From NCBI GenBank assembly GCA_910589415.1, contig OU342630.1:46470012-46534011 (forward strand): a DNA stretch of 64,000 nt, written 5' to 3'. Source of the stretch: Malachius bipustulatus (taxonomy: Eukaryota; Arthropoda; Insecta; Coleoptera; Melyridae). Positions 47,569 through 59,218 of the stretch are shown here, in pieces (position 1 is the first letter of the stretch; each line of letters begins with the position of its first letter). Below the pieces are notes generated by a model. It did not search any database. It was not told the DNA's origin and saw only the letters and a list, made by a program, of their open reading frames with translations. The position numbers and the translations under genes were made by a program.

Positions 47569-48292
47569 CCATATCATATTGTTTCTTGAATCGTTTAGGA
47601 GGAATGCCTTTATAAATAAAAAATCAAAAGTGTAACTTGAAAGCCAAAATGTCTAAAAAATATACTCGATTGTCAAAAAATACTACGTGGCCCAATGACG
47701 TCTAAAATAATTGTTAATTATTATCAAAATAATCCCTAATATACTTCATCGGCGTCAATTTGGTTCAATAAAGATTGAAATGCGTGTTTAATTTAGAAAT
47801 ATCTATACATTTGTCTCAAAAATTTCACAAATCACCTTAAGGTTGTTAAATTTTATTAAATTATTTTATTGAGGGTCTAATAAATAAGAAAAAATATTAT
47901 GAATGTCATTTGTAATCTACTAGTTAAATATATGCTAAAGTACCTATGTATTGTCTTATTAGCTTTCCTGTGAATCAGGAGAAGAGGTTGCTTTGGCTTT
48001 CCATACATTTCCATACATACTCGTGTCGGGGTTGCTAGTCCCCCATCGGGAGCCTCCCCGGGTGGCGGATAGGGGAAGGTCGTCCATATAGATGACACCG
48101 GGGAAATTAAATACCCCGGGGCTGACCAAAACTAGCAAACCAGATGGTAGAGGACATAGAACCCACACAGCCTCGCCCGGTGCGATACCATCTTTCTGGC
48201 TTAGGCGGCGTGAAGTTGTTTTAAAGAGCTGACGTTTCGTTGCTGTGCCAGAGATTCCGGTCCTTGGGGTAAGAAACAATTAATATGCATGG

Positions 48293-49160
48293 ATGGCGTT
48301 CCCGGGGTTAAAATTTTCCGGAGTTAAAACGACCCCCCATTCGGATCTCCGGGCGGGGGCTAATCCAGGGGCACATTCATGCAAGAGAAAGAATAATAAC
48401 ACCTCCAGAATGGAAAAATTTATAGTCGACTTTTGTAATATTAGAGGTTTAAACACGAATATCAATTCAGTACACCAACATCTTCAGACAAATAAACCTC
48501 ACATTCTAGCACTGTGCGAAACAAAAGTCCAAGCGTCATCAAGCACAGTTAATTATCTTTATCCAGGATATGACTTTCATTCCCGATTTAGACGTAACTT
48601 CGGAATTGGCATTTTTGTCAGAAGTGACCTCTCCTGCCAACGTGAGGAAGACTTTGAGCCCAATGACTTTGACGTCATGTGGCTCAGGATAATAGACCGA
48701 CAAACGACGAGATTTATCTGTTGTTTATACCGACCACCCAGCGATACACAGTATAGGACACTTTTTTTGTCCCTCACAAAAACTGTTGAATTCATACAGA
48801 TAAACTACCCCAAAGCTGAGATATCCATCTTGGGTGATTTTAATGTACATAACATCAACTGGCTGAAATACTCAAACTTCACTGATGAAGAAGGCCGTGA
48901 AGCGGAATCGTTTGCGATCAGCTGTGGTTTTACCCAGCTCATTGAAGAACCAACACGCATTCCCGATCGCGAGGGAGAATTCGCTAGCCTGTTGGATCTG
49001 TTTTTGACCACGAACCCTCAAATGTATACGATCACGGTGAAAGCCCCACTAGGTTCCTCAGACCATAAACTAGTCTCAACATCTTGTGTCCTACCAATTA
49101 CTAGTGTTAAAGAAGCAAGTAAACCTCGTGTAGTCTGGCACTATAGATCTGCTAAATGGG
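48293..49160 (+). pseudogene. LINE copy 2, endonuclease block
   Basis: Residues 1-289 of the LINE protein, nearly identical to copy 1, with the catalytic E, GDFN and SSDHK motifs present. The frame is cut within KW (codons AAATGG) by the LTR element. The conserved protein would start at the Met at 48410. Confidence 0.85.
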
Positions 49161-51242
49161 TGTGACAGGCCGCCCTGGGGCTTGGGGAAAACTTACGTAA
49201 GTCGGCGGAAATTCTTCTCGGGCGCCAGATTTTTGTGAGGGTTTACTCCCTGGGGAAAGTTCTCGCAGCGTTTTCCCTGTGCCTGATGCACAATGGTACT
49301 TTCTTAGTACCCTTGTCCCTAGGGTAGCTCGTGGAGAAAGGAAAATGCCAGGGGTCAGCTTAAGTTATCACCAGATTAAAGGAACTAGTCAGGGCGATGT
49401 TCTTTACGCACCTACCTGGTAGACTGGCACGTTCACGGAGCTAAGCTGTCGGCGAGATAACGGGAGAATGACATAGACTACGACTCAAAATTTTAACAGA
49501 TTTATTTTAATTAACAATAAAGAAACCCGTGCAATTTAATTCCAAACAAATCAAAAACAAAATGGTAGGTACTCTCGTAAATACAATTATGGACGGGTTC
49601 ATTCAGGTTGCAGGAAACAGATCACAATAGTAATTTATTAAATGAATAAATGAATCACCCTAGGTACTTACGTGGTCGAATAATTACACAACGTAGTAAA
49701 AAAAAATACATAGGGGTACCAGGGGGTATAATAAATAAAACACAGGTAAATCTTTATTAGGGTTACACTGTCAGTCAGAAAATGATTAAATAAAACCACT
49801 CGTGATATAACTAAATTAAATAGGTACCTACCAGCACGGGGTCGGAACGAGCGATCGGTATATCCGCTAAGCGGCGGTGGTACGTGAATTAAAGCAGCGC
49901 ACAAGGATGAAAGCCGGCGAGCCGTGTGTGTGCGTGTGTATGGTTGGGATGTGTACCAATCTCTACGGGCCAGGCTCCAGGAGCACCGGGTCGCTTCTGT
50001 GTGCAACGGGCTAGGATCAACTTCCCACCGAGCGTCCGGAACCAGTAGTCACCGTACTCCGACAAAGAACGATGGGTAGAAAATCACAACTCCCCCAGAA
50101 GGTCGATGCACGGGTGCCAGGTCGATAGAGAAAGGTCAACAAAAATCGAGCGGGTTCGTGTGTGTGTATGGCGGGTGTATGAAGGGTGTAAGGCTCGGTT
50201 TAATTACTATTAAGAACGTACCTTGTTTTGCGAAGCGGAGCGGTGTAGGTGCGGTAGCGGGCGGTTCAGGGGCGTCGCGGTCCAGGCGCTGCACGGGGCA
50301 CACGGTGAAACACAACGGACGGCGTAAACACAACCCGTTTGGGGAACGATCACTGACTCTATTCAAACAACTTGCGACTACTGCAAGTTAATATAAGAAT
50401 TCCCTAGAACTGCACGGGTCACAACCCTCAAACTACGGACGGACGCGAAATAATCAATTCAGAACTGAATCTCGGCTAAGTACTACACAAGTTACGGACA
50501 CACCAATAATCAAGAAACGATCCGGTACAGACGAAGAAGTGACCGAGAAAATAAGTGACGACCAAGTGAGCCATCTCGGAGGGCTCTGCTACCTTTTATA
50601 ATAAATGATGACATCATCCAATTTCGAATCGCAAAACGGCGTATTCTCATTGGTTGTCACTGGCAGGGCACGCCAGTCGCAAAAACACATTTCAGAGAAA
50701 ATGATTTCTAGAAATTATCATAAACGTCGATACGAAGTTGACTTTTTGCGATATGCAAAAACTGCAATCGCCTGATTTGTATTGAATATTTACCTCTGGT
50801 TTGTATTTATTTCGCGTGTTTACGGACGCAAAAAATCTATTGGATGAAAATTCCCATCGCTGCTAAAGAATAAAAATAATGGTCGACTGAATTAAATAAA
50901 ACCAGAAAATAGAAATGTTATTATAAATTTAATAATTCCTGCCGCGACTTCACGGCGTAGGTAGGTAGGTAGGTAGCCAGCTATCGCAAGCGATAAGTTC
51001 ACGACACCAGGCAAGCTGGGTTCCCCGAAATGCAACGACCGGATAAAACCTTTCCTATTCGACGTCCATTTATTAAATAACCTATCACTTATCGCACCCG
51101 ATTTTATTTAAGAGAATTTTAGAAATGCTAAAGAGGAGCATCAATGACTTTGGACCTGAAATTACCTATTCCTTATCAATTTAAAGGGGGAAAATTATGA
51201 TTATGCTTATTAAAACGGAGCAATTTTCATTGCTTCGTTACA
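49161..51242 (-). repeat. 3' LTR of Gypsy element
   Basis: 2082 bp, downstream LTR in the element's own orientation. TG...CA ends. Small open frames inside it (for example 49668-50006) are repeated identically in the other LTR and are not supported as genes. Confidence 0.92.
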
Positions 51243-51256
51243 TCCCCCCCACTTCG
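51243..51256 (-). other. Polypurine tract
   Basis: On the minus strand CGAAGTGGGGGGGA directly precedes the 3' LTR, the position used to prime plus-strand DNA synthesis. Confidence 0.75.
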
Positions 51257-51474
51257 CAAAAACAAAAGACGCAGTCTTTTGTTTCAAACGGTTACCTGGT
51301 ATGAAAATGAAATTGTCGACAAGGAGTCGGTACCTCGCTCGTTCCTTACACAATAATATAACAAAGTAAAATAAAATAACAATAACTATAATACACCCGA
51401 AATTTAGGTGACGGAGAGAAATCACTTACTGTGGGCTGCATCACCAGTACATACGTCATCCGTTGCCTGCCGCG

Positions 51475-53190
51475 CTAACTCGCGCGGTTGCGGCCTTTCC
51501 GGTCGCCTCTCGTTGGCCAAGGGGGCGCCCGGCAACCGCCTGCGTAGGCGTTGGGCTGCCGGACGCGGCGCTGTATCGGCCCGCGTTTCTGCTGCAGGCA
51601 CATCGAGCATAGCACGGCCTTGGTTGCCGTCGCTACGGGAGCCAACTTCCTGGAATACGTAGGGACAGGAGCACAACGTATTCGACGTCCGAACTCGTCT
51701 TCAGGGCCGTAATACCGCCGTTGGTTCTGGGGACGACGTACCTGGGGTGCGACTTCAGCCGCAGACGGGTTCTTGGTGGCCTGAAATCGAGGGCGGTTTC
51801 CCTCGTTACGGCGAAGACTCGTCGGCGGTTCGGTCAGCAGTTCGGTCGGCGGTGACAGAGGATCATTCCACCCATACGCGAGTTTCAGCTCAACGTCGAA
51901 TAATTGGGCCTCGTAGCGGTTTCTGCAGGGCCATCGACGGTGCTCATTCCGCCCTCGCGGTGCAAAGCGTGGGCGGCTCGGACCTGTGAGCTCAACGGGT
52001 ACCATTTCACGCGGATCACCTACCTTGGGTGGTTGCATCAACTCCGGCGTCTTCTGCTGCGATAATTTACAGCTCTGGCAGAAGTGACACCTTCGGACGT
52101 ATTTCGCCGCCTCCCGAAACATACCTGGCCAGTAATAACGTTCGGCGAGGCGCGCGCGCGTCGCAGCTACCCCTAAGTGACCCGTTGTTGGAGTGACGTG
52201 GTTCTCTGTCAAGATGGAGCGTCGAAGTCCGGCCGGTACGCAAATCTTCCATTGGTCCACGTCTGCCGACTCATGTGCTCGGCTTAAGTCCACAATTCGT
52301 CGTTGCAAACGGTTACCGACAACTCTGAAGTCGGGGACGGATTCCGGGTCTCTCGTCACCGCTTGGATTTTTCTGCGGCACCAGGCGTCGAGTTCGGTGT
52401 GCTCCGTGGTATCGGTCGCACAAACTCCTTTCCCTGGAATCGGCGGTTTGGTCGCATTCGTGGCATCGGCGAGCACGGCCATTTCTACCCCCAAAAATTC
52501 CTCGAGGCGGTGATCTTGCGTTGGAGGTAGGTGGTCTTTCACTGTGGGCGCGCTCGCGCCTTTAAGGGCCTGATCTGCCGAGTTAGCTGGCGCCTCTCCC
52601 TCTGGTGCGGAACAACCGATGGACAACCCCGCCCTCTGGGGAATCCCTTGCTCGCGGTATCGGCGGGTCTTCCTCCGGCGTGGTCGCAACGGCGGACGGT
52701 TCGGGTCGGCCGCAGCCCCATTCTCGCTGGGTGGCCGCTGGAGCCGATATCTTTTCCCTCGAATCCGCACTACTCCTGCGCGGACATCGAGTAGGAAATC
52801 CTGCCCTCCTAAAATGTCCATTCCTAGTACCAGGTCGACGGGCAGGGACGGTATGGCCAACAAGGTCGCTTCCAATCGGTCGCGTTTTACTAGGAGGTCG
52901 ACTAAATACACTTCCTGAACCGGTATGGACGAACCATCGGCGACCCGCGCCGACGTGCCTTGGTAGCGGCGGATAGTCGCGCCTTGGCTACGGCAATGTT
53001 CGGCCGCCCTCTGGCCAACGAACGACCTCGTCGCGCCAGTGTCGATGAGGGCGCTGAAGCTTTCTCCCTCGATCGTCACGCTCAGGAAGGGCCTTGTGTC
53101 AGGATCTGGAGTCGGTTGTGTCGGTATACGGACGCTCGGGGCGAGTTCACGGTCATTCGGTGTCGTTACTCGCCCCTGTGGGCGTTTCCC
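51475..53190 (-). CDS. Shortened Gypsy pol: protease and integrase zinc domain
   Basis: Read in the -1 frame relative to gag from the slippery site at 53184-53190. Numbering from the GTG at 53079, the retropepsin motif is LIDTGATRSF (D13) with a VLGMDIL flap/helix block at 84-90. Next come a basic linker and a short RT N-terminal-like piece (QDHRLEEFLGVEMAVLA, 188-204), then an integrase HHCC zinc domain (H294, H301, C331, C334) in GHLG...YYWPGM...CHFCQSC. After VELTGPS the DDE core is absent and a basic C-terminal tail follows. RT, RNase H and the integrase catalytic core are missing, yet the frame stays open for 534 codons. Protease may still mature Gag; the element must borrow RT and integrase. 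Confidence 0.8.
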   Translation of the reverse strand, partial: GKRPQGRVTTPNDRELAPSVRIPTQPTPDPDTRPFLSVTIEGESFSALIDTGATRSFVGQRAAEHCRSQGATIRRYQGTSARVADGSSIPVQEVYLVDLLVKRDRLEATLLAIPSLPVDLVLGMDILGGQDFLLDVRAGVVRIRGKRYRLQRPPSENGAAADPNRPPLRPRRRKTRRYREQGIPQRAGLSIGCSAPEGEAPANSADQALKGASAPTVKDHLPPTQDHRLEEFLGVEMAVLADATNATKPPIPGKGVCATDTTEHTELDAWCRRKIQAVTRDPESVPDFRVVGNRLQRRIVDLSRAHESADVDQWKICVPAGLRRSILTENHVTPTTGHLGVAATRARLAERYYWPGMFREAAKYVRRCHFCQSCKLSQQKTPELMQPPKVGDPREMVPVELTGPSRPRFAPRGRNEHRRWPCRNRYEAQLFDVELKLAYGWNDPLSPPTELLTEPPTSLRRNEGNRPRFQATKNPSAAEVAPQVRRPQNQRRYYGPEDEFGRRIRCAPVPTYSRKLAPVATATKAVLCSMCLQQKRGPIQRRVRQPNAYAGGCRAPPWPTRGDRKGRNRAS

Positions 53191-54485
53191 TGTTCTCCGC
53201 AGTCACAATCCCTTGATAGGACGTCGGCTCGGTGGCAACGTGAGCAGAAGATTTTGGGCTGACCTCTGCACTGTCCACGGAAATGCCCCTCCTCCCCGCA
53301 TCTCCAGCATATGGGAGGGGAACGTCGCGGTTCAGGGGAGGCGAACCTGACTGTCTTGCGAGTCGCGGAGCCCGCGGCGGTGTCCCCGGGAGCCACAACG
53401 GGTCTGGGCGGCGACGGGCTGCGGTGAGACGGCGGAGACGGGCTATGGTACGATGGCGGGGACCGTGACACGGCGGGAGGAGGAGTTGCGGCCGCGGGAT
53501 TGTCGGTGTGCGGCGCATAACCGGACTCTGTGCGGTACCTGTCGGGGCTCGGTTCGGGCCGGGGCCTATTTCTGGCGGCTCGCAGTTCGGCGAGGACGTC
53601 CTGGGCTGACTTGGCTGCCTCCATTAACGCACCCACATCCGGATGCTGGTGTTGCCAGAGCATTTGTTTCAGCTCCGGTCGCATATTCCGGTTCAGCCAG
53701 TCCATCTGCCGGTATCTCGAGATAGCCCCGTGTCGTCGGAATAACGTCTGCATGTCCGTGATATAATGCAGCACGTCTTCCGTGGGACCCTGTACTCGGC
53801 GACTGATTTCAGCCTCCAGCTCGAAAAAGTAGTCATTCCGGAAATAAAATTTCCGAAACGCCATTAAAAAATCCTCCCAAGTCGCTCGGGAGCCGGCGTT
53901 GTTCCGGTACCACGCCAGACAGTCGCCTTCGAGCACCAGCGGCATCGCACGCAGCATGCGCTCCTCGGACACGTCGTAAATCTCGCGCATCTCTTCCAGC
54001 CTCTCTAGGAACGCAACGGGGTCGGTGCTGCCGTCGTACCTCAGATTCCAGGCGGCGACGTTCGGCGGCGGCGGAGCGGGGGCCTGTTGGGCTGGCGGCT
54101 GACTTGCCGTGAAAACGCGATGGGAGCTAGGTGGAGCGGACGTGACATTGTACACGGGCGGCGCCGACGTTGTGCTCGTCGTCGTCGTCGTTCGGACGGC
54201 GGGCGCGTTTTGCTCTGAGGTGGTGCCACTTTTCGGGTTTGATCTGGGCATCGATCTGATCAGGTTTGACAGCACCCGGCGTTTTTCTTCCACCGTACCA
54301 GGACACGGGGCACCGATTTTCTCCAACTCCGCGTCTAACTCGTCCTTCTTCAGCCGGTAAATCCAGGATATCTTCGTGTCTGGCGCCTCGGTCGGAGGTA
54401 GGCACTTCAAGAGGTCGTAGTTGCTAGTTTTCGGCGCCGAGGTGCCGCACGCTCCCAGCTGGTCGTCTTCTCCGGTTGGTGGCAT
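53166..54485 (-). CDS. Gypsy Gag polyprotein
   Basis: 439 codons. A low-complexity Pro/Ser/Thr region (about 95-145) precedes the capsid-like retrotransposon gag domain (about 147-300: NLRYDGSTDPVAFLERLEEM ... GDCLAWYRNNAG ... WEDFLMAFRKFYF). A Pro/Arg-rich linker follows, then a CCHC zinc knuckle C393-x2-C396-x4-H401-x4-C406. A second knuckle-like CSRC at 414-417 lacks the His and is degenerate. Gag packages the RNA and forms the particle. Start is the ATG at 54485, about 360 bp inside the 5' LTR boundary. It ends at a TAA just past the -1 slippery heptamer, giving gag alone or gag-pol. Confidence 0.85.
   Translation of the reverse strand: MPPTGEDDQLGACGTSAPKTSNYDLLKCLPPTEAPDTKISWIYRLKKDELDAELEKIGAPCPGTVEEKRRVLSNLIRSMPRSNPKSGTTSEQNAPAVRTTTTTSTTSAPPVYNVTSAPPSSHRVFTASQPPAQQAPAPPPPNVAAWNLRYDGSTDPVAFLERLEEMREIYDVSEERMLRAMPLVLEGDCLAWYRNNAGSRATWEDFLMAFRKFYFRNDYFFELEAEISRRVQGPTEDVLHYITDMQTLFRRHGAISRYRQMDWLNRNMRPELKQMLWQHQHPDVGALMEAAKSAQDVLAELRAARNRPRPEPSPDRYRTESGYAPHTDNPAAATPPPAVSRSPPSYHSPSPPSHRSPSPPRPVVAPGDTAAGSATRKTVRFASPEPRRSPPICWRCGEEGHFRGQCRGQPKIFCSRCHRADVLSRDCDCGEQGNAHRGE
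53184..53190 (-). promoter_or_regulatory. -1 ribosomal frameshift heptamer
   Basis: Minus-strand G GGA AAC in the gag frame fits X-XXY-YYZ. A slip of one base back enters the pol frame, which is open from here to 51475. A CGCCC-ACAG-GGGCG hairpin (53171-53184) follows directly. Confidence 0.65.
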
Positions 54486-54843
54486 TCTGAACCAGGCAGC
54501 AACGCTTCTCTGTAGCGGACGGTCGATCGTCGGAACTTTTTACTGATGCGGCGGCGATCCGGCGACGCTGCGACGACGGTACGGCGACGAGACGGCGGCG
54601 AGACGGCGACGAAACGGCGACGAAACGACCTGCTTGTCGTTATCTCTTCCTATTGCTAGAAATTGCACTAACTCGCTAGACACCTATACGGGAATCGGAC
54701 AGAAATGCACCTAAGCTATACCTACGGTGAGTCGTAACCTATATCTCGGTATTCGGAGAATAAAAAAAAATAAAACGTAAACAATTTTACCACCAAGAAT
54801 AAATGACAAACGGGAAAGTTCTAGAACCTGGAACTTAAAAAAA

Positions 54844-54862
54844 GGTCCCTGCTCGGGCGCCA
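54844..54862 (-). other. Primer-binding site (tRNA-Lys-like)
   Basis: TGGCGCCCGAGCAGGGACC lies four bases after the 5' LTR. It starts with TGG, complementary to tRNA CCA ends, and differs by one base from the classic tRNA-Lys3-type primer site. Confidence 0.75.
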
Positions 54863-54866
54863 AACT

Positions 54867-56948
54867 TGTGACAGGCCGCCCTGGGGCTTGGGGAAAACTT
54901 ACGTAAGTCGGCGGAAATTCTTCTCGGGCGCCAGATTTTTGTGAGGGTTTACTCCCTGGGGAAAGTTCTCGCAGCGTTTTCCCTGTGCCTGATGCACAAT
55001 GGTACTTTCTTAGTACCCTTGTCCCTAGGGTAGCTCGTGGAGAAAGGAAAATGCCAGGGGTCAGCTTAAGTTATCACCAGATTAAAGGAACTAGTCAGGG
55101 CGATGTTCTTTACGCACCTACCTGGTAGACTGGCACGTTCACGGAGCTAAGCTGTCGGCGAGATAACGGGAGAATGACATAGACTACGACTCAAAATTTT
55201 AACAGATTTATTTTAATTAACAATAAAGAAACCCGTGCAATTTAATTCCAAACAAATCAAAAACAAAATGGTAGGTACTCTCGTAAATACAATTATGGAC
55301 GGGTTCATTCAGGTTGCAGGAAACAGATCACAATAGTAATTTATTAAATGAATAAATGAATCACCCTAGGTACTTACGTGGTCGAATAATTACACAACGT
55401 AGTAAAAAAAAATACATAGGGGTACCAGGGGGTATAATAAATAAAACACAGGTAAATCTTTATTAGGGTTACACTGTCAGTCAGAAAATGATTAAATAAA
55501 ACCACTCGTGATATAACTAAATTAAATAGGTACCTACCAGCACGGGGTCGGAACGAGCGATCGGTATATCCGCTAAGCGGCGGTGGTACGTGAATTAAAG
55601 CAGCGCACAAGGATGAAAGCCGGCGAGCCGTGTGTGTGCGTGTGTATGGTTGGGATGTGTACCAATCTCTACGGGCCAGGCTCCAGGAGCACCGGGTCGC
55701 TTCTGTGTGCAACGGGCTAGGATCAACTTCCCACCGAGCGTCCGGAACCAGTAGTCACCGTACTCCGACAAAGAACGATGGGTAGAAAATCACAACTCCC
55801 CCAGAAGGTCGATGCACGGGTGCCAGGTCGATAGAGAAAGGTCAACAAAAATCGAGCGGGTTCGTGTGTGTGTATGGCGGGTGTATGAAGGGTGTAAGGC
55901 TCGGTTTAATTACTATTAAGAACGTACCTTGTTTTGCGAAGCGGAGCGGTGTAGGTGCGGTAGCGGGCGGTTCAGGGGCGTCGCGGTCCAGGCGCTGCAC
56001 GGGGCACACGGTGAAACACAACGGACGGCGTAAACACAACCCGTTTGGGGAACGATCACTGACTCTATTCAAACAACTTGCGACTACTGCAAGTTAATAT
56101 AAGAATTCCCTAGAACTGCACGGGTCACAACCCTCAAACTACGGACGGACGCGAAATAATCAATTCAGAACTGAATCTCGGCTAAGTACTACACAAGTTA
56201 CGGACACACCAATAATCAAGAAACGATCCGGTACAGACGAAGAAGTGACCGAGAAAATAAGTGACGACCAAGTGAGCCATCTCGGAGGGCTCTGCTACCT
56301 TTTATAATAAATGATGACATCATCCAATTTCGAATCGCAAAACGGCGTATTCTCATTGGTTGTCACTGGCAGGGCACGCCAGTCGCAAAAACACATTTCA
56401 GAGAAAATGATTTCTAGAAATTATCATAAACGTCGATACGAAGTTGACTTTTTGCGATATGCAAAAACTGCAATCGCCTGATTTGTATTGAATATTTACC
56501 TCTGGTTTGTATTTATTTCGCGTGTTTACGGACGCAAAAAATCTATTGGATGAAAATTCCCATCGCTGCTAAAGAATAAAAATAATGCTCGACTGAATTA
56601 AATAAAACCAGAAAATAGAAATGTTATTATAAATTTAATAATTCCTGCCGCGACTTCACGGCGTAGGTAGGTAGGTAGGTAGCCAGCTATCGCAAGCGAT
56701 AAGTTCACGACACCAGGCAAGCTGGGTTCCCCGAAATGCAACGACCGGATAAAACCTTTCCTATTCGACGTCCATTTATTAAATAACCTATCACTTATCG
56801 CACCCGATTTTATTTAAGAGAATTTTAGAAATGCTAAAGAGGAGCATCAATGACTTTGGACCTGAAATTACCTATTCCTTATCAATTTAAAGGGGGAAAA
56901 TTATGATTATGCTTATTAAAACGGAGCAATTTTCATTGCTTCGTTACA
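54867..56948 (-). repeat. 5' LTR of Gypsy element
   Basis: 2082 bp, upstream LTR in the element's orientation; it should carry the promoter. Matches 49161-51242 throughout except the single difference noted. Confidence 0.92.
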
Positions 56949-58768
56949 TGGGAAGAACTCAGGGAATATTATCGAGATTTTCCATGGAGGAGTGTTTGTT
57001 TCGGCTCTGATGATCCATCTGTTTGTGCTAGGGAAATTGCTCAAGTCATCCTAACAGGCATGGAAGCCTACATTCCCTTTTCAAAAAAACAGTCAAACAG
57101 CAAACCTTGGTTCAACAAAAGATGCAAGGAAGCTGTCGCCTCCAAACAATTGGCTTTTCGCCAATGGCGAGAGAGCCCCGACGGCATAAACCACCACATT
57201 TTCATCCTTGCTCGAAACAGATGCAAAGAAATAATAGATCAAACCAAGGAAACTCACAACCAAAGAATTAGGAACAAACTTCTCTCCTGCCCTAACGGTT
57301 CGAAATCTTTTTGGTCTGTAACTAAGGCAGTCAGCCAGAACTTCACCAGATCCACGATTCCACCACTTACACGGACAGATGGGACTATCGCATCCTCGGC
57401 TACTGAGAAGGCGAACTTGTTGGCGGGAGTCTTTTCTTCATACTCTTCCGTCGACTTTCATGGAAGAACTCCGCCAATGATCCCTTCCGTGGAGACCAAA
57501 ATGTCAGACATTGTTTTCCGTCAGCGTGTCATAAAGAGCATTATGTTAGCCTTAGACCCAAACAAAGCTTCTGGGCCCGATGACGTACCTGTTATCGTAC
57601 TAAAAAAATGCGCCACTGAGCTGTCATCTGTTTTCTGCCGACTTTTCAACTTGTCGTATAAAAAGGGAATATTTCCTTCTTGCTGGAAATGTGCACGGAT
57701 CCAACCTATTCCCAAGAAAGGCAAAAATACTATACCAAGTAACTATCTACCAGTGGCACTGCTTTCAGTAATATCCAAGATTATGGAGAAAGCTATTAAC
57801 CAACATCTTTTAAAATACTTGGAAGGAGCTAATATAATCAGCGACCGCCAATACGGATTCCGCAAACAGAGGTCAACTGGTGACCTCCTCACTTACGTCA
57901 CCGAGCGGTGGAACAGCGCAATCGAGCACCACGGGGAGTCTCGAGGGGTTGCGCTTGATATTTCTAGAGCTTTCGATCGTGTTTGGCATAATGGACTATT
58001 GGCAAAACTGCAGGCCTATGGCATGCCCGAGAAATTCTGCTTGTGGCTTGCGAGTTATCTCGGAGGTCGTTCATTGCAGGTGGCAGTCGATGGAGTTCTT
58101 TCTGAGACCTTTTCCATCAATGCCGGTGTGCCTCAGGGATCCATCTTATCTCCGACTCTCTTTCTAATATTTATAAATGACTTGCTTGAAACGACAAGAA
58201 ATCCAATATACAGTTTTGCCGACGACAGTACCCTCATATCTTCTTATACGTTAGATGCGCGAACATCTGCCATCGACGCACAGACTCGCAGGGAGCAAGA
58301 AGTTGCCATACTTAACAATGACTTGCAAGACATTCTAACTTGGGGCGATAGAAACCAAGTCCAATTTAATGCTGGAAAAACCCAAGCAGCCATCTTCTCC
58401 AAAATGACCAACGTTTTGGAGCCAGATATGATGATGGCGGGACACTCTCTTACCCCAGCGTCATCTCTTCGTTTACTTGGAGTGAGCCTTGGAGCGAACA
58501 TGTCTTGGCATGATCATGTTGCAGGTCTGGCGAAGAGTGCTTCTCAAAAACTTGGAACACTCTTCCGCACGAAGAAATTTTATACACCACAACAGCTTCT
58601 CCTCTTATACAAGGCTCAAATCCGACCATCCTTGGAGTACTGCTCACATATTTGGAGCTCAGCTCCTAAGCATACGCTGAGACTACTCGACTCTATTCAG
58701 AAAAGAGCCATCCGCTTGATTGGGGACCCAGATTTGACAAAGAATTTAGACACTCTCGAACATCGAAG
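56949..58768 (+). pseudogene. LINE copy 2, reverse transcriptase block
   Basis: It resumes the LINE frame after the Gypsy element (WEELREYYRDFPW...) and runs through the RT (ASGPDDVP, GFRKQRST, GVPQGSILSP, FADD) to EHR. Compared with copy 1 it has a 3 bp deletion near 57092 and scattered substitutions (e.g. SNYLPVAL for SNYRPVAL). It is then broken by the 443 bp insert. Confidence 0.85.
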
Positions 58769-59174
58769 TTATCATTTTTTGATTATCTCACACACACTCA
58801 GTTATCTCACAGACCTGGAACCCTATTCTACCTTGGATATTCTGTCTTCCTCCCCCCCCCTCCACACCCTTATTGATTCACTAACCTAGCACCTTGTCAC
58901 TAGGATATGTATAATTGTAAACGACAATGTAGTGTATACAATGACTAGCATTAGATTCTGGAAATTTTCCTTTGTTTGTTCTTCTCAATTTTCTCTATGC
59001 ATTTGTGATTGTGATCAATGTGTTACAATGCCAATCGCTTGCGTATGACCTTTTGATTACGCAGGCGAATTTATGGTACTACTGCGGTTTGTTCTTTGTT
59101 TGTGAATTATTATCATCGCTTACAACGCTATTGTACTAATCAATGATTGTTGAATTTAATGGTACAATAAAGAG

Positions 59175-59211
<37 letters not shown>
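58769..59211 (+). mobile_element. 5'-truncated retro-insert with (TTA)n tail
   Basis: Flanked by ATCGAAG at 58762-58768 and 59212-59218. It ends AATAAAGAG then about 12 units of TTA/ATT, typical of a 3'-end LINE fragment or SINE of another family. The parent element is not identifiable. Confidence 0.75.
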
Positions 59212-59213
<2 letters not shown>

Positions 59214-59218
59214 CGAAG

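Larger units (their letters stand above)
49161..56948 (-). mobile_element. Ty3/Gypsy-type LTR retrotransposon, non-autonomous
   Basis: A 7788 bp element inserted in LINE copy 2 with 4 bp target duplication TGGG (49157-49160 and 56949-56952). Two 2082 bp LTRs start TGTGACAGG and end CGTTACA in plus orientation. The internal region is only 3.6 kb and carries gag and a shortened pol on the minus strand. Primer-binding site and polypurine tract are in the expected places. The LTRs differ at one position by my reading (50882 versus 56588), so insertion is very recent, although the element lacks reverse transcriptase. Confidence 0.9.

Noticed and set aside
51408..54405. Many plus-strand and alternate-frame ORFs across gag-pol
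   Set aside because: Shadows of a GC-richer coding region; none shows a domain.
49668..56097. Open frames inside the LTRs (e.g. 49668-50006, 50136-50366, and the same in the other LTR)
   Set aside because: Identical because the LTRs are identical; no domain, both strands equally open.
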